A stretch of DNA of 64,000 bases from Paraburkholderia sp. SOS3 (GCF_001922345.1 NZ_CP018812.1:372001-436000); one strand, 5' to 3'; positions 38,126 through 47,747 are shown, counted from the first letter of the stretch. Notes: a model not told the origin generated them from the sequence alone. Made by a program: numbers and translations.

Positions 38126-39430
38126 TCATTGGCCAGCGGTCGCGATCAGTTCGGAAGGCAGGACCTGATACTCAAGCCCGGCCCAGACGAGCGACACCTG
38201 TCGCTCGAGATTGAGCACCTGCAGCTCCGTTTCGAGCTGCAGGTGCCGCGCTTCGAACGCGTCGGCAAGCGAGCCGGTTCCGGCCCGGTAGGCCGCGTTG
38301 GCCAACTGCACTTTCTGATCGGCGGCGGGCAATACGGTCTGCTGCAGATTGGCGAGGCGGTCGCGGCCGCTCGCGAGCTTTGTCGAGAGCGTCTGAATAC
38401 CGGCCATCACCTGCCGCTCGGCGTCTTCGTAATTGAGCCGCGCCTGGGTACCCATTTCGGATTTCTGCTCGACGTCGCGATCCTCGAGATTCTTGCGGTT
38501 GATCGGCAATGGAATCGACACGCCGAACGACACGTAGTCGGAGAAATTCCCGCCGCGTTTGAAATAGGTCAGCCCCCACGTCCAGTTGGGACTTCGGTCG
38601 CTACGCGCGACGTCGGTCGCCGCATCGGCTACCGAGATGGCCGAGCGCGCCGCGATCAGCGCGGGCTGCACCTGTGCGATCTGCTCGGCGCTCATGCCCG
38701 GTACCGGGGAATCGAGCGACGGCGTCTGGTCGGCGACTTCGAGTACGTTGCCGGCCGCGGTCCAGCGCGACAGATCGATCAGCGCGGCCTTCTCATCCTG
38801 CTGCGCATCGATCAGCGCATCGCGCGCATTGCCGAGCATCACGCGCGCCTGGGCAATATCTGTCGCGCTGCCTTGCGCGCCGCGGTACGACGCCTGCCGG
38901 ACCGCGAGTTCGTCGTTCAGATGATCGACGAGCGCCTTGTTCAGCGTAACGGCCTTCTTTGCGAAGACGGCGTTGAGCCATGCCATCGCTGTCTGCTGCC
39001 GGACTTCGGCGAGCTTCTCCAGATAAGTCGTCCGGTCCTGATCGACAGTGCGATTGGCAAGCGCGGTGCGCAGGCGGCGCTTCGCCGGCGAGACCCATTC
39101 CTGCTCGATGCCGATGCCGCGCATCGTGAAATCGTCCTGGCCGATCGTGAAGGCCTGTGGGCCATTGATCGGCAGATCTTCGACGCTCAGTTTCAACGTC
39201 GGATTCGGCAACTGCCCTGCCTTGACGACGACGGCCGAATCGCCGCGCACGGCGGCTTGTGCGGCCTCGATCGACGAGGAGCGCGCCTGCGCCACCTCAA
39301 GTGCCTCGTCGAGCGTCATGCCGGCGCCCTGCGCGTAAGCGGTACGGGCGGCGAACATGACGAATGCCGCGAGCGCGACAAGGCGCAACGCGACGCGCCG
39401 GCCGCGCGGCGGCGAAGATGGGAAAGACAT
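38126..39430 (-). CDS. cusC: Outer-membrane efflux protein, TolC/CusC/CzcC family
   Basis: Outer-membrane channel of the tripartite metal pump, 434 residues. A signal peptide ends at RTAYAQG; two repeated outer-membrane-efflux domains follow (MTLDEALEVAQARSSSIEA, and NLQQTVLPAADQKVQLANAAY). No lipobox cysteine is visible. It is upstream of the adaptor gene and in the same transcription unit. Confidence 0.93.
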   Translation of the reverse strand: MSFPSSPPRGRRVALRLVALAAFVMFAARTAYAQGAGMTLDEALEVAQARSSSIEAAQAAVRGDSAVVVKAGQLPNPTLKLSVEDLPINGPQAFTIGQDDFTMRGIGIEQEWVSPAKRRLRTALANRTVDQDRTTYLEKLAEVRQQTAMAWLNAVFAKKAVTLNKALVDHLNDELAVRQASYRGAQGSATDIAQARVMLGNARDALIDAQQDEKAALIDLSRWTAAGNVLEVADQTPSLDSPVPGMSAEQIAQVQPALIAARSAISVADAATDVARSDRSPNWTWGLTYFKRGGNFSDYVSFGVSIPLPINRKNLEDRDVEQKSEMGTQARLNYEDAERQVMAGIQTLSTKLASGRDRLANLQQTVLPAADQKVQLANAAYRAGTGSLADAFEARHLQLETELQVLNLERQVSLVWAGLEYQVLPSELIATAGQ

Positions 39431-39554
39431 GTGAACCCCGAATGGTCGAGCCTACGCCGCGCTCGAGCGAACGTGAGAGCGCGGGCGTAAAGGCTCAGGT
39501 CCTCAGCGAGGACGAAACGTCACCGCGCACGCGCGGTGTACCAGAGGATCGGAG

Positions 39555-39923
39555 TCAGACGGAACGCGGAGGTCGCCAGAGACCATCCGGCGCACGGATG
39601 GAAAGCGATTGCGAGTAGTGGAAAACGATGCGGCTCGAAGCCGGTGCCGCGTGGCGAACGACGCTCGCATTGGAGCCGGAATAGTAGCAACTGCCGAATC
39701 CGCATTGCGCGGTCATCTTGCAGAACCCAGCCTTCGACGCCTTGCCGCCCGGCGACGGCTGCATCGAGTCGCAACCGGACATGACATCGGCCATGCCGCT
39801 CGCGTCCGCCGCCACGGCGGACTGCTGCAGCGGACAATCCCCGGTCAGGCCGCTCGCTGCCAGCCCACTGAGGGGCAGCATCGCACACAGCAAGAACACG
39901 AAGAGGGTTCGAATGAATTTCAT
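39555..39923 (-). CDS. Small Cys-rich secreted protein at the head of the metal-efflux operon
   Basis: About 122 residues from the ATG at 39921-39923. A signal peptide (IRTLFVFLLCAMLPLSGLAA) is followed by a mature part with five cysteines (GDC, SGC, GFC, AQC, GSC contexts). It lies between merR and cusC on the same strand. No named family is recognised; periplasmic metal binding is a guess from position and cysteines. In-frame ATGs at 39947 and 39998 are alternatives; the latter would overlap the merR stop. Confidence 0.6.
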   Translation of the reverse strand: MKFIRTLFVFLLCAMLPLSGLAASGLTGDCPLQQSAVAADASGMADVMSGCDSMQPSPGGKASKAGFCKMTAQCGFGSCYYSGSNASVVRHAAPASSRIVFHYSQSLSIRAPDGLWRPPRSV

Positions 39924-39994
39924 GGCGACAATCGAATGACGCGACATTCTAGCGGGTTCGCAAAACTTGCGCAGCGCGCTCGCGGTGCCTCGCG

Positions 39995-40396
39995 TCAATC
40001 AGTGCGGGCAAGCGCGTGGAGAAGCTTGCAGTGCTCCGCCGTCGGGCCGGCACAATGGGCTACCTGCCTGAGCGCGCGCCGCATACGCTGAAGGTCGCGG
40101 ATCTTCCCTTCGATATCGGCAATATGAGCGCGCGTCATACGGTCGGCATCGGCGCAAGGACGCTCGGGGTGATGTGCCAACGTGAGCAGATCGCGAATCT
40201 CATCGATCGTAAAACCGAGTTCCCGGCCGCGGCGGATGAACGACAGCCGCTCGAGCGACTTCCCGTCGTATTGCCGGTATCCGTTGCTCGCGCGGCTGGC
40301 AGCGGGCAGCAGATCGACTTTCTCGTAGTAGCGGATTGTCTCGACATTGACGCCGGCGAGCTGGCTCAGGCTGCCGATCGAGTAGGTGTCAGTCAT
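39995..40396 (-). CDS. MerR-family metal-responsive regulator (CadR/PbrR-like)
   Basis: A 133-residue activator of the metal-sensing MerR group. The N-terminal winged helix (YSIGSLSQLAGVNVETIRYY) and a dimerisation helix are clear. Metal ligands are likely C82 (ERPCADADRM) and the C-terminal pair in CAGPTAEHC; three cysteines in these positions fit Pb/Cd/Zn-type CadR and PbrR more than CueR. A perfect dyad of the CadR/PbrR type lies just before it. It heads the leftward metal-efflux operon and diverges from the CDF gene, so it likely controls both. Confidence 0.9.
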   Translation of the reverse strand: MTDTYSIGSLSQLAGVNVETIRYYEKVDLLPAASRASNGYRQYDGKSLERLSFIRRGRELGFTIDEIRDLLTLAHHPERPCADADRMTRAHIADIEGKIRDLQRMRRALRQVAHCAGPTAEHCKLLHALARTD

Positions 40397-40402
40397 CGCT
40401 TG

Positions 40403-40423
40403 ACCCTGTAGTGGCTACAGGGT
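40403..40423. promoter_or_regulatory. MerR-type dyad operator in the merR/CDF divergent promoter
   Basis: ACCCTGTAG-TGG-CTACAGGGT, with perfect nine-base arms and a three-base centre, begins inside a -35-like TTGACC (40400-40405). A weak -10-like sequence (CGATAC) lies about 20 bases further on. The long spacer holding a dyad is the hallmark of MerR-activated promoters, and this arm sequence is very like known CadR/PbrR operators. Confidence 0.85.
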
Positions 40424-40453
40424 TCACGATACCCGTTCCTGAGAAATTGCGGA

Positions 40454-41110
40454 ATGCCAGTCATGCCCGGACAGTGCTGCCACCATTGCGACGATCAATC
40501 CGGCCAACGTCAGCCGGTCTATCGCAGACTGCTCTGGGTCGCGCTGAGCATCAACCTCGCCATGTTCGCCGTCGAAGTGCTGACGGGCTTGCGCAGCGGT
40601 TCGGCATCGCTGCTCGCGGATTCGCTCGACTTCCTCGGCGACGCTGCAAACTACGGCATCAGCCTGTTCGTGCTCGGCTCGGGTCTGGCCATCCGTGCAT
40701 ACGCATCGCGTCTCAAGGCGATATCGATGCTGGGATTTGGCGTCTGGGTGCTGGGTCTCGCGGCCTGGCATCTCTACACCGGCCGCGTGCCGAGTGCGCC
40801 GACAATGGGCGTTGTCGGCGCGTTCGCATTGCTGGCCAACGGCGCGGTGGCGGCCCTGCTGTTCCGGTTCAGAGACGGCGACAGCAACATGCGCAGCGTC
40901 TGGCTCTGCACACGCAACGATGTACTGGGAAACATCGCGGTCCTGCTCGCTGCGCTCGGGGTCTTCGGCACCGCAAGCGTGTGGCCGGATCTCGCCGTCG
41001 CTGCGACCATGTCCTTGCTCGCACTGACTTCCGCCGTGCATATCCTTCGCCAATCCGGGAACGAGCTTCGCGGCGACGTTTCGGAGCGCAGTGCTCCCGC
41101 CAGACATTGA
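40454..41110 (+). CDS. Short cation diffusion facilitator (CDF) family transporter
   Basis: A 218-residue membrane protein with six hydrophobic helices and no C-terminal cytoplasmic domain, so shorter than the usual 300 residues. Helix 2 carries LLADSLDFLGDAANYG and helix 5 RNDVLGNIAVL in place of the common HxxxD. The N-terminus has a Cys/His cluster (GQCCHHCDD). Its start is 31 bases after the MerR dyad, which should activate it. It probably exports a divalent cation such as Cd, Zn or Co. Confidence 0.85.
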   Translation: MPVMPGQCCHHCDDQSGQRQPVYRRLLWVALSINLAMFAVEVLTGLRSGSASLLADSLDFLGDAANYGISLFVLGSGLAIRAYASRLKAISMLGFGVWVLGLAAWHLYTGRVPSAPTMGVVGAFALLANGAVAALLFRFRDGDSNMRSVWLCTRNDVLGNIAVLLAALGVFGTASVWPDLAVAATMSLLALTSAVHILRQSGNELRGDVSERSAPARH

Positions 41111-41189
41111 TTTGCATCGAGCGTTGCATGAGCGTGCCAGCACGCGACGCTGCGCAGTTCGACTGCATGGCCAACAGACCGGATAGTTG

Positions 41190-42986
41190 TCAGGCGTCCC
41201 CGTCCTGCGCACCGGAGCGCGCCGGATGCACCGCAAGCATGTGGCTCGAAAACCCCTTCTCCTGCTCCAGCCGCCAGGTCGCCCACAGGCGTTTCGTCGA
41301 TTCGTCGAGTTCGATCGCGAGCCAGTTTCGGTGCGCAACGAGACGCGCGCCCGCGCCCGGCAGCTCCATCATCTGCAGCCGATGTTCGGAATCGATCACT
41401 TCGCCGGCTTGCGCTTTATGCTCCATATAGGAGAGGAAAAAGAATTCGGCAATGCCCGACGGGGCCGGATGGACGACCGCCGAACTCGTGAGCTGATTGA
41501 GCCTGCGCGCGTTGTTCGAGGCCGCATCGTTCGCTTCGATCACGCCCCAGGCAGCGACGTGCACGTCACCGGACACGATGGTCACGCGCCGCTTGCGCGG
41601 GCCGTCCGCAAAGGCGGTCAGGTTTCGCACGAGTCGCTTGCGCTGGCCTTCGTGATCGTCGTTGGACCAATGATCGTGGACGTCGTCGGACAAACCTTTT
41701 GTGACACTCTCGCGCGGCATACCGAAACTCAAGATCGCTTCGGCAAGGCGGATCTTCGGATGCGCAACCGGCACGCTGCTGATGAACAGCAGATGCTCGA
41801 CCGTGTCGGGTACGGTGGTGAGCCATTGCGTCATCGCGTCCCACGTCACGCCGCCGATCACCTGCAACTGCGAACGTTCCGTGCGCAGATCGGGGACGAG
41901 TACGGCGAGCGGCCCGAACACCGCCGCATGCGAAAATCCGGGCTGCTGCGGCAAAAATGCCGGAGCGTACACGTCTTTCTTTGCGACCTTGTTCCAGTCG
42001 ATCGGACTCAGGCGCGGAAGTCGCGTCGGCTGATCGGGAAGCGTCATCGGCGGCAGAAGTTCTTCGGGCATCTGTAGCTGATATACCCAAAAGTTTCGCC
42101 GTGCCGCCGCGAACATGGCGCGAAACACGGGGCTCGCCTGCAGCTCCGCACTGTATGAACCCCAGCCGTCGAAAATATCGTGATCGTCCCACATGACGAG
42201 CGTGGGAATCGTCGCGAGCGCGCATGCGGCATCGAGGGTGCCGTCGTACGCATTCGCAGGCCATGGCGCCTTACCGCGCGCATAACGCCACCGGTTGATG
42301 TACAGCTCGAAATAGTAGCGTTCGATATCCTCTGCCAGTTTCGCGTCCACCGCAAAACCCGACTGTTCCGCGATCGGCAGAACGCTCCAGTTCTTGAGCG
42401 CTTCGATGTCGTCCCAGATGGAATCCATGTAGATCTGATCGCCGCCCATCAACATCGCATGGAAGCGCAACGGACTGCCATTGTCGAACAATTCGGAATT
42501 GACCCATGCCTGATGCTCGTCCCATTCGCGCTCAAGGTTCTTGAGCAGCGCGCCATCGTGATTCGTGATCAGATCCGACCACGTGTTCTGCGCTTCGTGT
42601 TGCAGATCCTTGATCGCGTTCGCTGACGAAAATCCGTTGCACGATACATAAGCGAAGCGCGGCGCATGTCCGACCGCGGGCACGCAAAAACGCCACGTTG
42701 GTGTGCCGCCGAGCGAATACACGACGACCTGGTCCTGAGCCAATTGCCTGACCGGGATCGCATAGCGGAACACCTGCGCATCGGCCGTTTTGCGCAGCGC
42801 GCGCGGCGCGGTCGCATCGGTCTTGCCGTTGACGGTGAGCTTCGGCGGCACGGCGTCCGCGGGAATCACGATCATCACCGTGACGCGCCAGACTGTCGGT
42901 GCATCGGCCGTCGCAGCCCGCAAGCCGAGCACTGGCCCCATGAGCAGATCGGTCTGCTCAGGCGTCTTTCTCCGAGTCGTGGACAT
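41190..42986 (-). CDS. PhoD-like metallophosphatase/phosphodiesterase
   Basis: A 598-residue protein of the alkaline phosphatase D group. Metal-site motifs are LMGGDQIYMD, MWDDHDIFDGWGS and VSGDVHVAAWG, with the N-terminal YVSCNGF motif. No signal peptide is evident at the chosen start, so it may be cytoplasmic. It is monocistronic. Substrate (phosphodiester, phosphatidic or teichoic-like) unknown. Confidence 0.85.
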   Translation of the reverse strand: MSTTRRKTPEQTDLLMGPVLGLRAATADAPTVWRVTVMIVIPADAVPPKLTVNGKTDATAPRALRKTADAQVFRYAIPVRQLAQDQVVVYSLGGTPTWRFCVPAVGHAPRFAYVSCNGFSSANAIKDLQHEAQNTWSDLITNHDGALLKNLEREWDEHQAWVNSELFDNGSPLRFHAMLMGGDQIYMDSIWDDIEALKNWSVLPIAEQSGFAVDAKLAEDIERYYFELYINRWRYARGKAPWPANAYDGTLDAACALATIPTLVMWDDHDIFDGWGSYSAELQASPVFRAMFAAARRNFWVYQLQMPEELLPPMTLPDQPTRLPRLSPIDWNKVAKKDVYAPAFLPQQPGFSHAAVFGPLAVLVPDLRTERSQLQVIGGVTWDAMTQWLTTVPDTVEHLLFISSVPVAHPKIRLAEAILSFGMPRESVTKGLSDDVHDHWSNDDHEGQRKRLVRNLTAFADGPRKRRVTIVSGDVHVAAWGVIEANDAASNNARRLNQLTSSAVVHPAPSGIAEFFFLSYMEHKAQAGEVIDSEHRLQMMELPGAGARLVAHRNWLAIELDESTKRLWATWRLEQEKGFSSHMLAVHPARSGAQDGDA

Positions 42987-43222
42987 TATTCACCTCGTCG
43001 TATCAGCCGATGAAGATTAGTGCAGTGCGCGACGATGCACGCATGAGGACGAACCCTATGGAACATCGCGAATTTTTCCCAAGGCTCGACACGTCTTCTT
43101 TTTATTACAATGCTGGAACAGCCGGCCCATCGATCTGCATCCGAGTCCGGTTCTGAGCTTGTACATGCGCATCTGCCGGCCATCAGGGCTCGACATGACG
43201 GCCGCCGTAATGGAGACATTGC

Positions 43223-43987
43223 ATGGCAGCGTTCGTCGCTCATCCGGCTTTCCTGTTTGCCGCCCTGCTCGTTCTTTTTGTCGCGGCTGTCGCGTTTGGC
43301 GCTTATGTACTACGGCGCGTTGCCCCGCTCCCGGAAGAGGACCGCGAAGACTTCAATATCGTGCAGGCCGCTACGCTTACGTTGCTGGCCCTGCTCGTCG
43401 GCTTCAGTCTCTCCATGGCGGTTGGCCGATACGATCAGCGCAAGAATCTGGAGGAGAGCGAAGCCAACGCGATCGGAACCGAATTCGCGCGCGCGGATCT
43501 TGCCAATGCAGCGGTAAGCGCAAAGATGAAGGCGGGGCTCGTGCGCTATACCGAGCTAAGGCTGGCCAATTTCCGGACGCGGGACAAACAGGAACTCGAA
43601 CGCATCCGCCGCGACACAATCGAACTCCAGGCTCAGTTGTGGCGCCTTGCCACAGAGGTCGCGCAGGAGCAGCCGACGCCGATCGGCGCGCTCGTCGTTG
43701 CGGGGATGAACGATGTGCTGAATTCGCAGGATTACACCGAAGCCGCACGCATCAATCACATACCGCTCGGTGCGTGGTTTCTCATGATCGTCATCGCGGT
43801 GCTTGGTTGCGCCGTACAGGGCTATGGCACACGGGGCAAGCTGCGCAGAGGCTTGCTCGTGACCATTCTGCCCATAACCGTTGCGCTGTCGCTCGCCCTT
43901 ATCGCGGACATCGACAGCCCGCGCGCAGGGCTCATTCGCGTTCAACCTCTCGATCTGACGAGGTTGTTGCAGTCGCTGACGAAGTAA
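43223..43987 (+). CDS. DUF4239/bestrophin-like membrane protein
   Basis: A 254-residue integral membrane protein. Two hydrophobic segments near the N-terminus (FLFAALLVLFVAAVAFGAYV, LTLLALLVGFSLSMAVG) and two near the C-terminus flank a helical cytoplasmic region with EESEANAIGTEFARADL, the hallmark of the DUF4239 family. GGAG precedes the ATG. Function unknown. Confidence 0.8.
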   Translation: MAAFVAHPAFLFAALLVLFVAAVAFGAYVLRRVAPLPEEDREDFNIVQAATLTLLALLVGFSLSMAVGRYDQRKNLEESEANAIGTEFARADLANAAVSAKMKAGLVRYTELRLANFRTRDKQELERIRRDTIELQAQLWRLATEVAQEQPTPIGALVVAGMNDVLNSQDYTEAARINHIPLGAWFLMIVIAVLGCAVQGYGTRGKLRRGLLVTILPITVALSLALIADIDSPRAGLIRVQPLDLTRLLQSLTK

Positions 43988-43989
43988 TG

Positions 43990-44184
43990 CGAGCATCGGG
44001 AAAAATAGAAGCCCGTAATGCTGCCAACGCGCACCATGCCTTGCCCCGAACCGGTACCGACTCCGCGGATTCGCGTCGGATACGACAGTGCAGCCATTGT
44101 CATGCCTCGCGCGCCAGACCCGAGCGCATGGCCCAGAATCATCAGGCCGACAAGCACAATGTGGCCCGACCAATTTGCGCTGCA
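43990..44184 (-). pseudogene. Remnant of an MFS (sugar/metabolite) transporter gene
   Basis: On the minus strand the frame reads NWSGHIVLVGLMILGHALGS, then GMTMAALSYPTRIRGVGTGS and QGMVRVGSITGFYF, an excellent match to the late transmembrane region of sugar-porter-like MFS proteins. An in-frame stop lies just upstream and the frame loses similarity after GFYF, so it cannot encode a transporter. It fills the gap between the DUF4239 gene and kdgT, and shows that a larger gene was deleted here. Confidence 0.75.
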
Positions 44185-44272
44185 TCAATTGCGCACTCAC
44201 CATGTGCGGGCAATGACAGTAACGCGGCGAGCTCGTCCGTAGAGCCTCGCGGTTCGACGGAGACAATTCGAC

Positions 44273-45262
44273 ATGAAGATCAAGGAAGCCATCGAGCGAT
44301 TCCCCGGTGGCATGATGGTTATCCCGCTGCTGTGGGGTAGCCTGCTCAACACCTATTTCCCGCACGTACTTTCGATCGGCAGTTTTTCGACGTCGCTCGC
44401 ACACGGCGCGTTGCCGATTCTTGCTGTGTTCTTTGTCTGCATGGGCGCCGAGATCCAGTTGAAGACCGCGCCACGCGCGCTAAAGAACGGTGCCGCCATT
44501 ACGATTTCGAAACTCGTGAGCGGTGTCGCAATCGGTCTGCTCGTCAGCTATATCTTCAAGGGCAAGCCGATATTCGGGCTATCCGGCATGGCAATTATTG
44601 CGGCCATGACCAATGCGAACATGGGCCTTTATGCGGCGCTGACCAAGCAGTTCGGCGACGAGGTCGATCGCGGTGCGCTCGCCGTGCTGTCTATTCTCGA
44701 AGGGCCGTTTATCACAATGGTCGCGCTCGGCGTATCGGGCCTTGCGAAGATTCCGTTCATCGAGCTACTTGCGACGATCCTGCCGATCCTGATCGGCATG
44801 TTGCTCGGCAATCTCGACCGCAACATGCGATCGTTCCTCAAGTCAGGCGGCGATTTGCTGATTCCATTCTTCGCGTTCGGCCTCGGCGCGCAGATCAATC
44901 TGCACGCGATTCTCGGAGCGGGCGTGTCGGGCATTCTGCTCGGACTCGTGACGCTGGTATTCGGCAGCATCGTGAATATCATCGCGTCGCGACTGGCGGG
45001 CGGCACCGGCGTCGCCGGGGCGGCTGTGTCGACAACCGCAGGCAACGCGGTCGCAACGCCGACAGCAATCGCGGCCGTCGATCCGCATCTCGCGTCGTTG
45101 ATCGCCGTTGCGACGCCGCAAATCGCGGCATCGACGATTGTGACGTCGCTGCTGACGCCGTTGTTGACGGCGCTATACGCGAAGCGTTTCAAAGGACGGC
45201 GCAAAGACGAAGACAACGTCAGAGCAGCGTCGCCGCTCGCCAAGCCGGCGGACGCTGCGTGA
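44273..45262 (+). CDS. kdgT: 2-keto-3-deoxygluconate permease
   Basis: Inner-membrane importer of 2-keto-3-deoxygluconate, 329 residues with about ten hydrophobic segments. Diagnostic stretches are MKIKEAIERFPGGMMVIPLL, GAEIQLKTAPRALKNG, MTNANMGLYAALTKQFGD and GAQINLHAILGAG. A GGAG ten bases upstream is the ribosome site. No pectin or hexuronate enzymes are adjacent. Confidence 0.93.
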   Translation: MKIKEAIERFPGGMMVIPLLWGSLLNTYFPHVLSIGSFSTSLAHGALPILAVFFVCMGAEIQLKTAPRALKNGAAITISKLVSGVAIGLLVSYIFKGKPIFGLSGMAIIAAMTNANMGLYAALTKQFGDEVDRGALAVLSILEGPFITMVALGVSGLAKIPFIELLATILPILIGMLLGNLDRNMRSFLKSGGDLLIPFFAFGLGAQINLHAILGAGVSGILLGLVTLVFGSIVNIIASRLAGGTGVAGAAVSTTAGNAVATPTAIAAVDPHLASLIAVATPQIAASTIVTSLLTPLLTALYAKRFKGRRKDEDNVRAASPLAKPADAA

Positions 45263-45315
45263 GGCCCTGGACGTCCTTCAGGTCTGAGCCCGCGGCCTGG
45301 TGAAAGAACGCGCGC

Positions 45316-45621
45316 CTAGCCGCTTGTCGCCGCGTTCCGAGCGGCGGCATTCGCAGCAGGCGCGCAGTCTTTAGCGTATTCGGCGTTCAACCGGTTCCGC
45401 GCGTCGCCGATATCGGGCGAGTAGTTGTCGAACGCGGGCCGGTAGCCGAACGATTCCAGCTCTCTTAGTTCGCGCGAGACGTCTGCCCGCGACGGCGCGC
45501 CGTGCGCCGGCTTGAACGGATAACTGTCGCACTCCTTCCGGGTAAGGTGTTGCGATGCGAGGGCAAACGAACTTGCCAGCATCAAGGCGAGCGGCACCGC
45601 ATGCAGAAACGCTGCTTTCAT
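45316..45621 (-). CDS. Small secreted DUF4148-like protein
   Basis: A 101-residue exported protein. The ATG at 45619-45621 follows GGAGGAAG; the signal peptide ends at ASSFALASQ. The mature part has RADVSRELRELESFGYRPAF, the DUF4148 signature common in Burkholderiaceae. Two cysteines remain (KECD, KDCA). Role unknown. Confidence 0.85.
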   Translation of the reverse strand: MKAAFLHAVPLALMLASSFALASQHLTRKECDSYPFKPAHGAPSRADVSRELRELESFGYRPAFDNYSPDIGDARNRLNAEYAKDCAPAANAAARNAATSG

Positions 45622-45911
45622 GGTTGTCTTCCTCCATCTCATGTAGTCGAACAGCCATCGATCAACTTTCGATGACCGTTGTCCGACATTACGTCGCGCG
45701 CGCTCTCAGGGCGCGATCAATCGGATGAAGGTTTGTTTATGCGGGCTGCGCCCTGAACGACATCGGCGGCGACTCATCCTCTGAGAGTCGAAGGCAAGTA
45801 CTTCGAATCGTAGTTCGACGATGGCGATAGCGGCACGCGCGACTAAACCGCGCGCGATAGCGCGCGATCGCAGTCTCGTTCGACATGAAAGCATAAAGGA
45901 ACGGCACTTCT

Positions 45912-46796
45912 TCACGCGCCCGCATCGACAGGGGCTGTTCGCGATGTATCGAGCATTCCGAGGCCAAGGCCTTCGAGCAGATGAACCTGCACCTGTGCTG
46001 CTTGCGCGTTGATGACATCGGCGCCGAACGATTCGCCGACAATCACGCGCGATGCGCGCGATCCATTCGGTTGATCGACGACCCGGCTAATCGCTTCAGC
46101 CACGTCGTGAGGGTTCGGTGCATTCTCGCCCGCGAACTGATCCATCAAGCGCTCGACCATCTTTCCAGGAATCGCGCCGATTTCCCCATAGCCGGCACTC
46201 CGTCCCGCATCGCCCGGCTTCTGCGCGTTCGCGAACATATTCGTCGGATAGGTGCTCGGTTGAACTAGGACCACGTCGATGCCCAGTTGCGAGAGCTCAT
46301 AGCGGTAACTATCGGTCAATGCTTCCAAAGCGAATTTCGAAGCACCGTACGGACCGAAAAACGGAAGCGTCACGCGGCCGAGGAACGAACCGATATTCAC
46401 CACTAGCCCCCCGCCCTGGCGCCGGAAGACCGGCAATGCGGCGCGCAACGTTCGTTGCACGCCGATCACGTTGACGTCGAAAAGCGCGCGCACCTGGTCC
46501 GCCGTGAACGATTCGGAAATTCCCGCCGAACCGAGGCCCGCGTTATTGATGAGCACGTCGAGCCGATCTGTTTTTGCGATGACCGAAGCGATGGCCTGCT
46601 CGACCGACTCGTCGTCGGTTACATCGAGTTCGACGACTTCGATCCCGTTCGCGCGCAGCGCGTCCGCATGCGGGCGGTTACGGCCCGTGGAGTCGCGCAT
46701 CGAGGCGAATACACGGTGCCCCACTTTCGAGAGCGTCTCCGCCGTATCACGTCCGAAGCCGCTGCTTGCACCCGTGATAAGTATGGTCTTTGACAT
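45912..46796 (-). CDS. Short-chain dehydrogenase/reductase
   Basis: NAD(P)-dependent oxidoreductase of 294 residues. Cofactor motif TGASSGFG near residues 8-15, NNAG at the usual place, and catalytic YGASK are all present. It starts at MSKTILITG (46794-46796). It is the last of three same-strand genes after tetR and an NmrA-like gene, so all may be one TetR-controlled unit. Substrate unknown. Confidence 0.9.
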   Translation of the reverse strand: MSKTILITGASSGFGRDTAETLSKVGHRVFASMRDSTGRNRPHADALRANGIEVVELDVTDDESVEQAIASVIAKTDRLDVLINNAGLGSAGISESFTADQVRALFDVNVIGVQRTLRAALPVFRRQGGGLVVNIGSFLGRVTLPFFGPYGASKFALEALTDSYRYELSQLGIDVVLVQPSTYPTNMFANAQKPGDAGRSAGYGEIGAIPGKMVERLMDQFAGENAPNPHDVAEAISRVVDQPNGSRASRVIVGESFGADVINAQAAQVQVHLLEGLGLGMLDTSRTAPVDAGA

Positions 46797-46865
46797 GGTG
46801 GACAGCCTTTCAGGTAGCACAGTTAAAGGAATACGTATTTTCGGCAGGCGTCGATGCCGAAGCGG

Positions 46866-47747
46866 CTACATATCGAATGCATCGCGATTTGCCGCGAGGA
46901 ACGCTTCGAGCGGCTGCGGCGCCGCCCCGGTGATTCTTTCGATGACATCGTTCGTGCCGGAGAAAATGCCGTTCTGGTAGTCGATCGCAATTTCAACAAA
47001 GTGCTGGATCATGAACTCGGGCACACCGGACGCTGCCAGATCTTCGCGATACTGATCAATACTGCTGGGGCTATACACAATCTTCCGATCGAGAAATTTG
47101 CCGACGACCTCGGCGATCTCCCGCTGGTCGAGTTCCCGAGCACCGTACAGCGGATAAATCTTGCCTATGTGCGCGACTGGATTCGCCAGTAAGGCGGCAA
47201 TGACACGCCCCTGATCTTCACCGGAAATTGGCGCGTGACTTCCACTGCCATAGGGGAGCGTGATTTTTCCCTGCTGCAGCATCCGGTCGCGCACCCACGG
47301 GAATCGCAGCCACTCTGAAAAGAAGGTCGGGCGAATGTGCACAGTCGGCACGCCTGACCAATCGAGCACGCGCTCGGCAATCCAGTGATTGCGTGCCGCA
47401 TGGCTCTTTGCATCTTCGCGAGCCGAAATCTGCGACATGTTCACGACGACATCGAGCCCGGCGCGAAGGGCCGCGTCCGCGAAATAGGCGGTTACCTGGA
47501 TAAGATCCGGTCGCAGGGGATAACACAGGTATGCACCGGATACGCCTTCGGTCGCGCGGATCACGGCGTCGTGATCGACGAGATCGCCCACGACGATCTC
47601 CGCGCCGAGTGCCCGAAGCGCCTTGCTGCGCGCGTCGTCGCTATGAACAAGCGCCCGAACCGCGTGGCCGTCGCTGATCAGATTGCGCACCGTATGCGCG
47701 CCAGTTTTGCCGGTCGCACCGGTAACCAGCAATTTGCGTTGTTTCAT
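46866..47747 (-). CDS. NmrA-like NAD(P)-binding protein (atypical SDR)
   Basis: A 293-residue Rossmann-fold protein starting MKQRKLLVTGATGKTGAHT, with GATGKTG as cofactor loop and no canonical YxxxK. Such proteins act as redox sensors or as quinone-type oxidoreductases. It sits 69 bases upstream of the SDR gene and follows tetR. The product is likely involved in stress or quinone metabolism, by family analogy only. Confidence 0.88.
   Translation of the reverse strand: MKQRKLLVTGATGKTGAHTVRNLISDGHAVRALVHSDDARSKALRALGAEIVVGDLVDHDAVIRATEGVSGAYLCYPLRPDLIQVTAYFADAALRAGLDVVVNMSQISAREDAKSHAARNHWIAERVLDWSGVPTVHIRPTFFSEWLRFPWVRDRMLQQGKITLPYGSGSHAPISGEDQGRVIAALLANPVAHIGKIYPLYGARELDQREIAEVVGKFLDRKIVYSPSSIDQYREDLAASGVPEFMIQHFVEIAIDYQNGIFSGTNDVIERITGAAPQPLEAFLAANRDAFDM

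Noticed and set aside
38120..39490. 456-codon plus-strand frame antisense to cusC
   Set aside because: Antisense shadow of a clear outer-membrane efflux gene.
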